Shown here piece by piece: positions 8,043 to 16,092 of a stretch of DNA of 64,000 nt; the first letter of the stretch is position 1; the number at the start of each line of letters is the position of its first letter. The translations under genes were made by a program, and so were the position numbers. The notes under the pieces were generated by a model. It had not been told where the DNA came from. It saw only the letters and a list, made by a program, of their open reading frames with translations, and searched no databases. The stretch comes from an uncultured Pseudomonadota bacterium (GTDB lineage Bacteria > Myxococcota_A > UBA796 > GCA-2862545): contig CAJXTB010000002.1 in assembly GCA_913061235.1 (NCBI GenBank), positions 62,001 through 126,000 of the forward strand. Direction: 5' to 3'.

Positions 8043-9077
8043 ATGACGACATTGCGCGTTGGCCTCGTCGGAGCGACGGGTGCCCTTGGCAAAGAGGTTC
8101 TTCACGTTCTGGACCGGGCCCCTTGGCGTCCAGCAGTCGTGGTCCCATTCGCGAGCCGTGGCACTCAGACGCCTTACGTGACGTACGGCAGTGACTCGGT
8201 CGCTGTAGACGACGTCAGCGCTGGGGCGATTGGTGGACTTGACCTTGTCATCTTGGCGGTCCCTGCGGACGTCGCTCGGACTGTCGGGGCGATGGCTCTG
8301 GAGGAAGGCGTTCCCGTCGTGGACTGTTCTGGGGCAATGTCCGACGATGGCGCTCCGCTCGTGGTGCCCTGGGTCAACCCGGAAGCGCTGCAGAGTGAAG
8401 ACCCCATAGACGTGATCAGCGTTCCATCCTCTGGCGCCTCACTGCTTGGTGCGGTGATGGGGCCCTTGGTTCGTGCTGGCTTGGTCCGAACCTTCGATGC
8501 CACATTGCTCGTTCCAGCGTCGCATTGGGGCCGGGCAGGGGTCGATGAGCTGTCCGCACAGGTCGTGGCACTCTTCAACAGCGGCACGCCGCCTCGTAAG
8601 GTGTTTGAGTCTGGGCTCGCCTTCGATGTGCTGCCCGTTGTTGGTGAACTGACGCAGAGCGGTCGGACGTCCGTCGAAGACCGCATTGTCGTGGAGACTG
8701 CTGAGCTATTGGGGCTGCGCGTCGCTCCCAGCATTGACCTGCTTGGCATTCCCGTCTTCTCTGGTCTAATGGCCTCGGTTCGGGTGGACCTCGCCAAGCA
8801 GGCAGACCTGGGTCTTGTGACGCGCATCTTGGTGGATGGAGGCGTCAGGTTGACAGACGACGTGCGCTCCTTGCCTCGCCCGCGCCGCATTGAAGGTCGA
8901 CCGTTCCCAGATGTGGGTCGACTGCGGATTAACGGAGACCGCCTCACGTTTATGGCCGGATTCGACAACTTGCGCTCAACAGCAACAGCTGCAGTCGCTG
9001 CTGCCGGCGCCTTGCTTCAGCAGCGGGGATTGGAGCTCAAGCGGTCCACTCCAGACGCGACTGACGACGACGCATGA
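8043..9077 (+). CDS. aspartate-semialdehyde-dehydrogenase-like protein lacking catalytic residues
   Basis: The fold is that of the semialdehyde dehydrogenase family: Rossmann start RVGLVGATGALGKEVL, then VILAVPADVA, and the end block VGRLRI...FDNLRSTATAAVAAA. The catalytic cysteine motif (NPNCST in active enzymes) reads VPSSGAS here, placing Ser130 where Cys should be. The catalytic His motif (IPVxGGHSE) reads IPVFSGLMA, so His becomes Leu and the substrate Glu becomes Ala. Canonical dehydrogenase activity is therefore unlikely. The pattern recalls USG-1-type Asd paralogues, but the identity is not certain. It lies 24 bases after tsaB, with an AGGAG at 8033-8037 for ATG 8043. Length is 344 residues. 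Confidence 0.85.
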   Translation: MTTLRVGLVGATGALGKEVLHVLDRAPWRPAVVVPFASRGTQTPYVTYGSDSVAVDDVSAGAIGGLDLVILAVPADVARTVGAMALEEGVPVVDCSGAMSDDGAPLVVPWVNPEALQSEDPIDVISVPSSGASLLGAVMGPLVRAGLVRTFDATLLVPASHWGRAGVDELSAQVVALFNSGTPPRKVFESGLAFDVLPVVGELTQSGRTSVEDRIVVETAELLGLRVAPSIDLLGIPVFSGLMASVRVDLAKQADLGLVTRILVDGGVRLTDDVRSLPRPRRIEGRPFPDVGRLRINGDRLTFMAGFDNLRSTATAAVAAAGALLQQRGLELKRSTPDATDDDA

Positions 9078-9248
9078 CGCATTGTCGTTGCTCGGCGGCC
9101 GTGCAAGCTCGTATTGACACTCTGTCATTGCTCAGCCCACACTGCGCTCTTGGCCGTCCGATGAGGAGCGAGTCCAGCAGACGATAGCGCAGGAACGTCT
9201 ATGATTTATTCGGACAGCAGCGGTGAACGGTGGAAACACGGTACCGGT

Positions 9249-9264
9249 TGGCCCGATCCTTGCT
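9249..9264 (+). promoter_or_regulatory. candidate sigma-54 promoter (-24/-12)
   Basis: TGGCCC-N5-TTGCT matches the sigma-54 consensus TGGCAC-N5-TTGCW at 10 of 11 positions, with the required 10 bases between GG (9250-9251) and GC (9262-9263). It lies 24 bases before the ATG of the surface/barrel gene, which would give a very short leader starting near 9275. The rest of 9078-9248 shows no gene. Confidence 0.4.
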
Positions 9265-9287
9265 AGGACCGCGATAGGAAGTGCTTC

Positions 9288-11771
9288 ATGGTCTTGTTTC
9301 TCGCTGCTCTGTTCGCCTACGCTGACGCCCCAAATCGCGTCGTAGAGACGTTTGATTCTGGGGGGACGAGCATTCAAGCGCTTGCCACCTCAGATGATGG
9401 CTCTCTGATTGCCGCTGCCACATCTAGTGGTGTGGCGTTCATCGACACCAGCACCTGGCAGACATCGACCTGGACGGGTTGTGATGCATCGGGTGTGGCA
9501 CTTCAGCGCATCAATACCAGCCAGCACGTTGCCTATGTCGGGTGCGATGATGGCTTAGTTCGCGTTTTGGATGTGGCGGGTGAGCGCCCGACTTTGGACA
9601 CGTCGCGAGACGCCGAAGTGCCCATTGACTCGTTGTACGCTGTGCATTGGGACGTCAACGCAATGCGCCTGTACGTGCTTGGCGAGTCGTCCCTGGCGTT
9701 TACTCCGACTCTCCACGTTGTTGAAGAAGAGGGCGCGGTCGACCCGACTGGCTTCCCGGTTGCCGTGCAGTTGAATGGGTACGTTGATTCTGTGATCTCC
9801 GGCACGACCATGTTCATCGCTCACGGGGGAGACAACTTGTCGACCTACACGTTGGGCAGTGCATTCGTCACATCGAATCAGACGTTTTCGCCATACAGCA
9901 TCTCGGACTTGGCTCCTTCGATTCGTGATTCTGCCTACGGTACAGATACGAGCGGTATTATCATTGAGTACACCGGCATTTTCGCCATTGCGATTCCGTC
10001 GATAGACGACGACGCGGACGCAGTTGGGGCTTCTGACTGGGCAGACGATGAGTGGCTGTTGGTGTCCCGCGGCACAGACGTCGAGGTGTACGACTTGACC
10101 AACGGGGCTGCGACAGACTCATCGGCGCCAACCACGTCTTTTGATGCCGGAACCACCCTGTCGGATGTGGTCATTGGCCGCATTGGCTACGCCTTTGGTG
10201 TGGCTGGCAGCGATGTCGTCGTGATGACTGCCAACCCATGGGTCGACAATGTGGCCGTGTCGCCATCAGACGCAGAGACTGGCGATGAGCTCACGCTTAC
10301 GTTCACTACAGATACCGACGTCGACTACGACGTGCGGCTTGGCTCGGCGACCGGCACGGTCCTCGCGGAAGGGTCGAGTGTTGGCGGAGACGAGACCACA
10401 GTGACGCTGACAGTGGACGGAACCTACGAAGAGGGCGTCAACGACTTGGTCGTGGTTGCAACGGATTCATCGAGCCGTCAGGGTACTCGCAGCGCCCAAG
10501 TGTCCGTGGACAACCCGCCTCCTGCACCGGTTCTCACCACTGAGAATGTCGGATTTGCCAACGGGGCCGCCATTGTGGAGTTTGGTGACCCAGTTGTTGA
10601 TGACTTGGCCACTTACACGGTGTATGTCACGACAACGCCTTTCGAACCTAGTGATTTTGCCACCGGCGGCCCTGCCTTTACAGGCGCCGATGAGCTGACA
10701 ACCCCCATTTCCGTTGACGTTGTTCAGACTGGAGAGACGACATTGCGCGTATCGCCGCTCACCAACGACGTGACGTACTACATTGCTGCCCGTGCCGTCG
10801 ACGCTGGCGGTCAGGAGAGTCCCATGTCCGCCGCAGTTTCTGTCACGCCACGCGAAACTACAACCGCTCTGCAGCGCAGCGGAGAAGAAGGTGGGTACGC
10901 TTGTAGTCACGTACCGCTCGGTGCCCTTGGGCTTCCGTTGTTGCTCGTTGGTGCGCTGACACGACGTCGCCGCACAGCTACGCTCACGGCTGTCGCAGCG
11001 CTCGGTATTGTCGCTCTGCCTGCTCAGGCGCAGGAAAGCGGCCCGGTCGAGGCCACTACAACGGACTCGAACTCTGATGCGTCCGCCGAAGAAGAAGAGG
11101 AGGGAGAGCCCTGGTGGAAGCTCGGCTTGCCCGAAGACGAGACGGAAGCTCACTGGAATGTTGAGCTCCACTACGGCACCGTCAGCATGCAGGATACCAA
11201 TCTCGTGTCGGGCTACGGCGCCACCACAGACATCTTCCAGGCGGAGTTTGGGCCTCAGTTCTTCCAAGTTGCTGAGCTGGACTTCGGAGTTGGATACTAC
11301 CGTGAGAAGGGGAACTTAATCGCGGACGACGGTCAGCCGAGCTCTGAGCAGACGCGCTTCTCCATGATTCCGTTGAACGTTGGCCTGACGCTACGACTGC
11401 ACCTGCTCGACGAGCAGCCGTTCGTGCCGTTCATTCGGGCTGGCCTCGACTACACCTTGTTCTCCGAGCAGACCATTGTCGCTGAGGCGGCAGACGATGC
11501 AGAGGATGCAGAGGAGGTAGCAACCAACGGCGCTCGTGGAAGCAAGGCAGGATGGCACTGGGCTGTGGGTGGCCAACTCTTGCTCGATACCTTCGCCAGA
11601 GGGCGCGCCTCCAAGCTTGAAGCTGGAAGCGGCATCAATGACACCTGGCTAGTCGTTGAGTGGCGGTTTGTATCTATCGACCCAGATGAGAAGTTTCTCT
11701 GGGCCGAAAACCCCATTGGCCTCGACCTGTCGCGTTCGCAGCTGACTGTGGGCCTCAAGCTCGATTTTTAG
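9288..11771 (+). CDS. secreted beta-propeller/FN3 protein with internal MYXO-CTERM-like tail fused to an outer-membrane beta-barrel
   Basis: The first half (about residues 1-530) has a short signal peptide (VLFLAALFAYA), propeller-like repeats with many Asp and Trp, and Ig/FN3-like modules (VDNPPPAPVLTTENVGF). Around residue 540-565 comes a Cys, a hydrophobic helix and an Arg cluster (CSHVPLGALGLPLLLVGALT then RRRR), which is the layout of a MYXO-CTERM sorting tail that normally ends a protein. Here it is followed at once by a second signal-like segment ending VALPAQAQE, an acidic linker, and a beta-barrel domain ending in GLKLDF, a typical outer-membrane C-terminal Phe. The frame is open throughout (827 residues). 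It could be a real fusion or two ancestral genes joined by loss of a stop. truA follows 7 bases later. Confidence 0.8.
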   Translation: MVLFLAALFAYADAPNRVVETFDSGGTSIQALATSDDGSLIAAATSSGVAFIDTSTWQTSTWTGCDASGVALQRINTSQHVAYVGCDDGLVRVLDVAGERPTLDTSRDAEVPIDSLYAVHWDVNAMRLYVLGESSLAFTPTLHVVEEEGAVDPTGFPVAVQLNGYVDSVISGTTMFIAHGGDNLSTYTLGSAFVTSNQTFSPYSISDLAPSIRDSAYGTDTSGIIIEYTGIFAIAIPSIDDDADAVGASDWADDEWLLVSRGTDVEVYDLTNGAATDSSAPTTSFDAGTTLSDVVIGRIGYAFGVAGSDVVVMTANPWVDNVAVSPSDAETGDELTLTFTTDTDVDYDVRLGSATGTVLAEGSSVGGDETTVTLTVDGTYEEGVNDLVVVATDSSSRQGTRSAQVSVDNPPPAPVLTTENVGFANGAAIVEFGDPVVDDLATYTVYVTTTPFEPSDFATGGPAFTGADELTTPISVDVVQTGETTLRVSPLTNDVTYYIAARAVDAGGQESPMSAAVSVTPRETTTALQRSGEEGGYACSHVPLGALGLPLLLVGALTRRRRTATLTAVAALGIVALPAQAQESGPVEATTTDSNSDASAEEEEEGEPWWKLGLPEDETEAHWNVELHYGTVSMQDTNLVSGYGATTDIFQAEFGPQFFQVAELDFGVGYYREKGNLIADDGQPSSEQTRFSMIPLNVGLTLRLHLLDEQPFVPFIRAGLDYTLFSEQTIVAEAADDAEDAEEVATNGARGSKAGWHWAVGGQLLLDTFARGRASKLEAGSGINDTWLVVEWRFVSIDPDEKFLWAENPIGLDLSRSQLTVGLKLDF

Positions 11772-11778
11772 GCGCCAG

Positions 11779-12585
11779 ATGCGCTACAAGATGACCGTTG
11801 CCTATGATGGGGCTGATTTTGCCGGATGGCAGGTGCAGCCTGACTACCGGACTGTCCAGGGCGACCTTGAGAGTGCCCTTCACCGGATCTTTGGTCTGCA
11901 CATTCGAGTGAACCCGAGCGGTCGGACTGACGCCGGGGTCCATGCGTTGGCGCAGATTGCCGTCTTTGACGCGCCTGAACGACCGGTGGCCAAGCTGCAG
12001 CGGTCGCTCAACGGGCTCACCGAAGACGACATTGGCGTCATGGAGCTGGCGGTCGTTTCCGACGACTTTGACCCGAGGCTCTGGGCCAGGGCCAAGCACT
12101 ACCGCTATCGCTGGCAGATCGGCCCGGTTCTGTGCCCGCTGCGTAGACGGCAGGTGCGATGGCTCTCGCATGCTTTTGACGTGCAAGCGGCTCATCAGGC
12201 TCTGCAATGCCTGGTCGGCACCCACGACTTTGCGTCGTTTCGAGCCGTAGGCTGCGCGTCCACCCATTCCGTTCGATGCATCAACGAACTCGCCGTCACT
12301 CAGTACGATGACGAGGTGTGGCTAGAAATCCAGGGCAACGGGTTTTTGCGTCACATGGTGCGCATTGTCGCCGGATGCGCAGAAGCCGTCGCCCGTGGGC
12401 ATCGGCCAGTCCAGTGGGTCGAGCAGGTTCGTGATGCACGGGACCGCAGTGCGGCGGCCTTGACCCTACCCGCCAAAGCGCTGTCGCTCCAGCGCACCGA
12501 TTACAGTGACGAGCGTCCACATTGGCATCAATTTCCGGCTCGCCCGGGCGAGCCAAATCCTACGCTGGTTGCGCAAGACAAGTAG
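11779..12585 (+). CDS. truA: tRNA pseudouridine synthase A
   Basis: TruA converts U38-40 of tRNA anticodon arms to pseudouridine. The 268-residue protein begins MRYKMTVAYDGADFAGWQVQP and carries the catalytic Asp in SGRTDAGVHALAQ. The later blocks SFRAVGC and GNGFLRHMVRIVAG are also present. The start ATG follows the previous gene's stop by 7 bases. A hairpin lies just downstream, between this gene and the convergent zinc-ribbon gene. Confidence 0.97.
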   Translation: MRYKMTVAYDGADFAGWQVQPDYRTVQGDLESALHRIFGLHIRVNPSGRTDAGVHALAQIAVFDAPERPVAKLQRSLNGLTEDDIGVMELAVVSDDFDPRLWARAKHYRYRWQIGPVLCPLRRRQVRWLSHAFDVQAAHQALQCLVGTHDFASFRAVGCASTHSVRCINELAVTQYDDEVWLEIQGNGFLRHMVRIVAGCAEAVARGHRPVQWVEQVRDARDRSAAALTLPAKALSLQRTDYSDERPHWHQFPARPGEPNPTLVAQDK

Positions 12586-12591
12586 GTCGGG

Positions 12592-12613
12592 GGCCCACCG
12601 AAGACGGTGGGCC
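12592..12613. terminator. bidirectional hairpin between convergent genes
   Basis: A perfect 9-bp inverted repeat (GGCCCACCG / CGGTGGGCC) with loop AAGA sits between the stops of truA and the FYDLN protein. Neither strand has a clear T-run after it, so it may act as a 3'-end protecting structure or weak terminator for both. Confidence 0.5.
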
Positions 12614-12621
12614 TGGCCTGG

Positions 12622-12939
12622 CTACTCTTCTTCTTCGTCGTCATCATCGTTGTCGTCGAAGTCGTCGGCGAGGTCGTCATCTTCGTCCGAATCGTCGTCG
12701 CTGTCGCTGTCGTCTTCTACCTTCGGCGCTGCTTCTTCTGGCTGGTCAGTCGCCGGCTTGCGGGTCTTGTTGCCGCCGAGCAGGGCCTTGAGGTCGCGGA
12801 CAGGCGCATTACGCTGGTCAGCATCACACTCGGGGCACATCGGCTCTGGCTTCTTCAGGTCGTAAAACCGAGTTCCGCATTCGTAGCAGACGTAGCGGTT
12901 GCCGAGCTTTTCCTTGTCGGGGGTCGTGAACATGTCCAT
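12622..12939 (-). CDS. FYDLN acid domain zinc-ribbon protein (TIGR02300-like)
   Basis: This is a small protein of about 105 residues with one zinc ribbon, CYECGTRFYDL...PMCPEC, including the FYDL signature of the TIGR02300 family. It is followed by a Lys/Arg patch and an extremely acidic tail (about 40 residues, mostly Asp, Glu and Ser). The molecular role of the family is not established. Start choice: on the minus strand GAGAGAG precedes two close ATGs at 12939 and 12933, and the second has better spacing; a longer start at 13011 would overlap the divergent gene. The acidic tail could mimic nucleic acid or bind basic partners, but this is a guess. Confidence 0.85.
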   Translation of the reverse strand: MDMFTTPDKEKLGNRYVCYECGTRFYDLKKPEPMCPECDADQRNAPVRDLKALLGGNKTRKPATDQPEEAAPKVEDDSDSDDDSDEDDDLADDFDDNDDDDEEEE

Positions 12940-13024
12940 CTCTCTCGGAATAGGGGCCGGGCTAGATACCCCGCAGCTACCGCCCGTCAACCCAGCTATG
13001 GTGGTCGGCACCTCTGGAGGCTGT

Positions 13025-14497
13025 GTGCGGCACTACCTGACCTGTCTTGTTCTGTTCGTAGCATGTACGCCCAACGTCGTGTTTGAGTCGTCTGACCTGC
13101 AGATCAACGCGTCAGATGCAGACAGTACCCATGCGCGTTTGTGTGTGACGGACCAGGGAGGCGTGTACGCCGTGTGGGCTGACGCTCGCGACGGAACGGA
13201 TGCGATTTGGCTGACCCGATCGCTAGATCGGGGGGAAACCTTTGAAGCGCCCATCCGTGTCAGTCACGGCCAAGCGCGTAGTTTGTCCCCTGAGCTTGCG
13301 TGTGCCTCTCCCCGAGACGCAACCGGAATCGCGGAAGATGCCGTCTATGTGGTGTGGGAAGACACTCGCGACAGTGAGCTTGAGAACCGAAACATCTACT
13401 TTCAGCGGTCGGTCGACGCCGGCGCCACCTGGCTGGACATGGACTTGGCCGTCTCGCCGGACCCCGAAGGACGCAACATGCATCTGGGGCCCCGGGTCGT
13501 TGCGGGAAACAACGAGGTGTACGTCACTTGGTTCGATGGCCGGGCCGGTGCCTTCGACGTGTACGTTCAGGGATCCACAACGCGTGCGGAGACCTGGAAT
13601 GATCCGGTACGTCTGGATGGCGATGCGACGGGCGCTGGGTACAGCGCGTGGCCGGACATCGCATCAGATGGAGAAGGGCACTGCTACGTCGCTTGGGAGG
13701 ACAGTCGTGATGGTGCGTCCGACATCTATGTAGCGGCGACAGGAAACGGCGGGTTTAGCTTCTCCGAAGGCCAGCGCTTGGACTTGGGCCCAGACGTCAA
13801 TGGAACGGCAGATGCTCCTGGCAGCCATGACAGCTTCCGGCCACGCATTGCCACACTGGGCAGCTCTGTTGCCGTGGCGTGGCATGACGAGCGATTTGGA
13901 CCGGCTCGCGACATCCTAATGAGCGTCTCCACTGACCACGGTGTGGCCTGGTACGACGAGGCTGTACGTGTCGAGAGCAACCAGCCCGGCTTCTACGACA
14001 GCATCAATCCTGCGGTCGGTCTTGTGGACAATCCCGCATCGTCTGGGCCACAGACCGTGGTTCAGGTCGCCTGGCAGGACGCTCGGGCGGATGCGTACGA
14101 CGTGTTCCACCGTCGGGTGCCTGAGATCGACAGTGTTGAGGAAACTCGGTTGGATACGGGCTCCGCGGGTGGAGGCCAGTCGCTCAACGTCGAGGTCGCT
14201 ACTGAAGGAAGCACGGTGGTCGTTGCGTGGGAAGACCGCCGAGATGATTCAGGTGAGGGGTATAATGACCTTTACTACAACGTTTCCACAGATGCTGGTG
14301 AGACCTGGTTGGCTACAGACCTGCGCCTAGACAGCATTGCGCCTGGGACGAGCTTCGCGACGGATCTGACGGTTGATCTGTTGGACGGAGAGATCTATGC
14401 CTTGTGGGTTGACGGACGCAACGGGTCAGCGGACGTCTACTTTCAGCGTTTGCCCGTTGGTGAGGCCGCCGAGTTCGAGAGAGTGCCGGCTCCATGA
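13025..14497 (+). CDS. lipoprotein with sialidase-fold (BNR/Asp-box) repeats
   Basis: The preferred start is GTG 13025, with GGAGG at 13016-13020; it gives a compact lipoprotein signal, MRHYLTCLVLFVAC, with the lipobox ending at Cys14. Earlier in-frame starts overlap the divergent gene and bury this signal. The 490-residue product has about eight repeats of the type VAWxDxRDGxxDIYxxxSxDxGxTW, typical of six- to eight-bladed sialidase/BNR propellers. No catalytic Arg triad or other enzyme signature could be assigned, so binding or a structural role on the cell surface is more likely. It is divergent from the FYDLN protein gene. Confidence 0.85.
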   Translation: MRHYLTCLVLFVACTPNVVFESSDLQINASDADSTHARLCVTDQGGVYAVWADARDGTDAIWLTRSLDRGETFEAPIRVSHGQARSLSPELACASPRDATGIAEDAVYVVWEDTRDSELENRNIYFQRSVDAGATWLDMDLAVSPDPEGRNMHLGPRVVAGNNEVYVTWFDGRAGAFDVYVQGSTTRAETWNDPVRLDGDATGAGYSAWPDIASDGEGHCYVAWEDSRDGASDIYVAATGNGGFSFSEGQRLDLGPDVNGTADAPGSHDSFRPRIATLGSSVAVAWHDERFGPARDILMSVSTDHGVAWYDEAVRVESNQPGFYDSINPAVGLVDNPASSGPQTVVQVAWQDARADAYDVFHRRVPEIDSVEETRLDTGSAGGGQSLNVEVATEGSTVVVAWEDRRDDSGEGYNDLYYNVSTDAGETWLATDLRLDSIAPGTSFATDLTVDLLDGEIYALWVDGRNGSADVYFQRLPVGEAAEFERVPAP

Positions 14498-14518
14498 TGT
14501 CTGCTGGACTCGTCCTTG

Positions 14519-14546
14519 TTGACACGGTGGGTAGCAACCGATACGT
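14519..14546 (+). promoter_or_regulatory. putative promoter of rplM-rpsI
   Basis: A perfect TTGACA at 14519-14524 is followed after 15-16 bases by GATACG/ATACGT, a poor -10 match. It lies 63 bases before rplM, in the only non-coding space available for that operon. Confidence 0.4.
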
Positions 14547-14609
14547 CGCGCGGGCTTCGGGTCCCGTGAACCGCATGGGACTCGTCTACTTTTTTCCTTT
14601 GGTGAAACG

Positions 14610-15038
14610 ATGCGCACTTACTCGGCAAAGCCGGGCGAGGTCTCTCGCGACTGGTACGTAGTCGACGCTTCTGAGCACACGCTCGGTCGCATGGCTACCC
14701 GGATTGCGAACGTCCTACGCGGCAAGCACAAGCCCGAATTCACAGCTCACGTGGACACCGGCGATTTCGTCGTCGTGGTCAACGCTAAGCAGGTGACTTT
14801 GACGGGCGCTAAGCTCGACAACAAAATGTACCGGCGTCATTCGCAGTACCCGGGCGGACTCAAGTCCATTCCGGCTCGCGAAGTCCTCGAGAACGACCCA
14901 GAGCGCGTGATTCGTCAAGCGGTCAAGGGCATGCTCCCGAAGAACAAGCTGTCACGCCAGCTCATTAAGAAGCTCAAGGTCTATGGCGGCGCTGAGCATC
15001 CCCACAAGGCCCAGGCGCCGAACACCCTGACTTTCTGA
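14610..15038 (+). CDS. rplM: 50S ribosomal protein L13
   Basis: L13 is an early assembly protein of the large subunit. The 142-residue protein matches the family along its length: [43 protein letters not shown], and the end block [11 protein letters not shown]...VYGGAEHPH. The start ATG at 14610 lacks a strong Shine-Dalgarno sequence. rpsI starts 7 bases after the stop, the conserved rplM-rpsI pair. Confidence 0.98.
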   Translation: MRTYSAKPGEVSRDWYVVDASEHTLGRMATRIANVLRGKHKPEFTAHVDTGDFVVVVNAKQVTLTGAKLDNKMYRRHSQYPGGLKSIPAREVLENDPERVIRQAVKGMLPKNKLSRQLIKKLKVYGGAEHPHKAQAPNTLTF

Positions 15039-15045
15039 GGTCCAA

Positions 15046-15444
15046 ATGGCTCAAGAGACCACTCAATACTACGGCACCGGTCGTCGCAAGACTTCCACCG
15101 CTCGTGTCTACCTTCGTCCGGGAACCGGCCGTATCATCGTGAACAAGCGCGCTGTTGAAGAGTACTTCATGCGTGAGTCTTTGCGCATGGACCTCGGTCA
15201 GCCGCTCGACATCACTGAGACCCGCGGCGACTTTGACGTTCACGTCAATGTTGCTGGTGGTGGACACACTGGCCAAGCCGGTGCCATCCGCCTCGGAATC
15301 TCACGTGCACTCGTGTTGTTCAATCCCGAGTTCCGCGGTGCCCTCAAGGCTCGTGGCTTCATGACCCGTGACGCCCGTAAGGTCGAGCGGAAGAAGCCAG
15401 GTCAGCCAGGCGCTCGCCGCAAGTTCCAGTTCAGTAAGCGATAG
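15046..15444 (+). CDS. rpsI: 30S ribosomal protein S9
   Basis: S9 contacts the P-site tRNA with its C-terminal tail. The 132-residue protein has the family start [19 protein letters not shown], the block [19 protein letters not shown], and the basic tail ending RKFQFSKR; the invariant KR end is intact. AGCGATAGGGA, which covers its stop codon (15437-15447), is perfectly complementary to the 5' arms of the two terminators downstream. Confidence 0.98.
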   Translation: MAQETTQYYGTGRRKTSTARVYLRPGTGRIIVNKRAVEEYFMRESLRMDLGQPLDITETRGDFDVHVNVAGGGHTGQAGAIRLGISRALVLFNPEFRGALKARGFMTRDARKVERKKPGQPGARRKFQFSKR

Positions 15445-15456
15445 GGATAGCGGCAC

Positions 15457-15522
15457 AGGCTCTTCGTCGCTTCGTCAGTCGCGGCCGGCAGAGCCTGCTC
15501 CCTCCTAGCTCCTCGCTCCTGT
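15457..15522. repeat. intergenic repeat E with CTCCT heptads
   Basis: An inverted pair AGGCTCT (15457-15463) / AGAGCCT (15490-15496) encloses CTTCGTCGCTTCG and GCGGCCG, words shared with the spacer after tsf. It is followed by three 7-bp units of type CTCCTNN at 15502-15522. The heptad period is the same as in elements A-D, but the core sequence differs. Confidence 0.5.
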
Positions 15523-15571
15523 ACCACTCTCCCTATCGCTACGGCTTTGGGCAGGGTGGTTCTTCTGTTTT
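15523..15571 (+). terminator. terminator T1 after rpsI
   Basis: The arms ACCACTCTCCC and GGGCAGGGTGGT pair imperfectly and are followed by TCTTCTGTTTT. The 18-base word at 15524-15541 recurs in T2. Confidence 0.6.
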
Positions 15572-15593
15572 GGGCTGCTGTTTCTGAATCGAG

Positions 15594-15635
15594 ACCCACT
15601 CTCCCTATCGCTAGGGCGCGTGGGTTTTCTGTTTT
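15594..15635 (+). terminator. terminator T2 after rpsI
   Basis: ACCCAC pairs with GTGGGT and, inside it, CCTA with TAGG; TTTCTGTTTT follows. The 5' arm repeats the 18-base word of T1 exactly (15596-15613). Confidence 0.7.
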
Positions 15636-15657
15636 GGGACGTTGAACGGTGTTGGTG

Positions 15658-15695
15658 ACCCGCTCTCCCTTTCTTTGGGGAAGAGTGGTTTTTTT
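15658..15695 (+). terminator. terminator T3 after rpsI
   Basis: ACCCGCTCTCCC pairs with GGGGAAGAGTGGT around loop TTTCTTT and is followed by seven T. This is the strongest of the three consecutive terminators. Confidence 0.85.
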
Positions 15696-15774
15696 GCGTT
15701 GGGGGTGGAGTCGTTTTGATGAGTGGTGTCAACTGCTTGAGGCGGATGGGTGTCCTACTTGCACAAGGGGGACC

Positions 15775-16092
15775 ATGAAGCGCGACACGCCACTTGCTGA
15801 CCAGGTGCTCATCGACTGGGTTGCCCAGAATTGGACGCCGACGACGAGCGACCCTGATGTTTTTGTGGGTAGGCTCGCCTCGGTGCGTCGTCGTCGGATG
15901 CGACGCAATGACCTGCTTGGGGTCTTGGCAGTTGCGGCGGCGATGTTGGTGTTTGTCAGCAGTACGGCGGCATCAAACACAACGAGTCCCTGGCTGGACT
16001 CGACTTCGTTTGCAGAGGTCTCCAAGCCGGTGCTCTCTGCTGATCTCATCGAGATTCGGCGCTTGTTCTTGCTTGGCGAGCAGGTGCCATGA
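15775..16092 (+). CDS. small single-pass membrane protein, candidate CnrY-like anti-sigma factor
   Basis: The 105-residue product has about 47 cytoplasmic residues rich in Arg just before the membrane (SVRRRRMRRND), one transmembrane helix (LLGVLAVAAAMLVFVSS), and a short periplasmic tail. No known domain is recognised. Topology and position suggest a membrane-bound anti-sigma factor like CnrY: the next gene is a CnrX/CpxP-like sensor, and an ECF sigma gene faces the operon. AGGGGG precedes the ATG at 15775. The stop overlaps the next start by 4 bases (ATGA). The functional assignment is inference only. Confidence 0.7.
   Translation: MKRDTPLADQVLIDWVAQNWTPTTSDPDVFVGRLASVRRRRMRRNDLLGVLAVAAAMLVFVSSTAASNTTSPWLDSTSFAEVSKPVLSADLIEIRRLFLLGEQVP

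Noticed and set aside
12940-13024. Upstream starts for the sialidase-fold lipoprotein and the FYDLN protein
   Set aside because: They would make the two divergent genes overlap and would hide the lipoprotein signal that follows GTG 13025.
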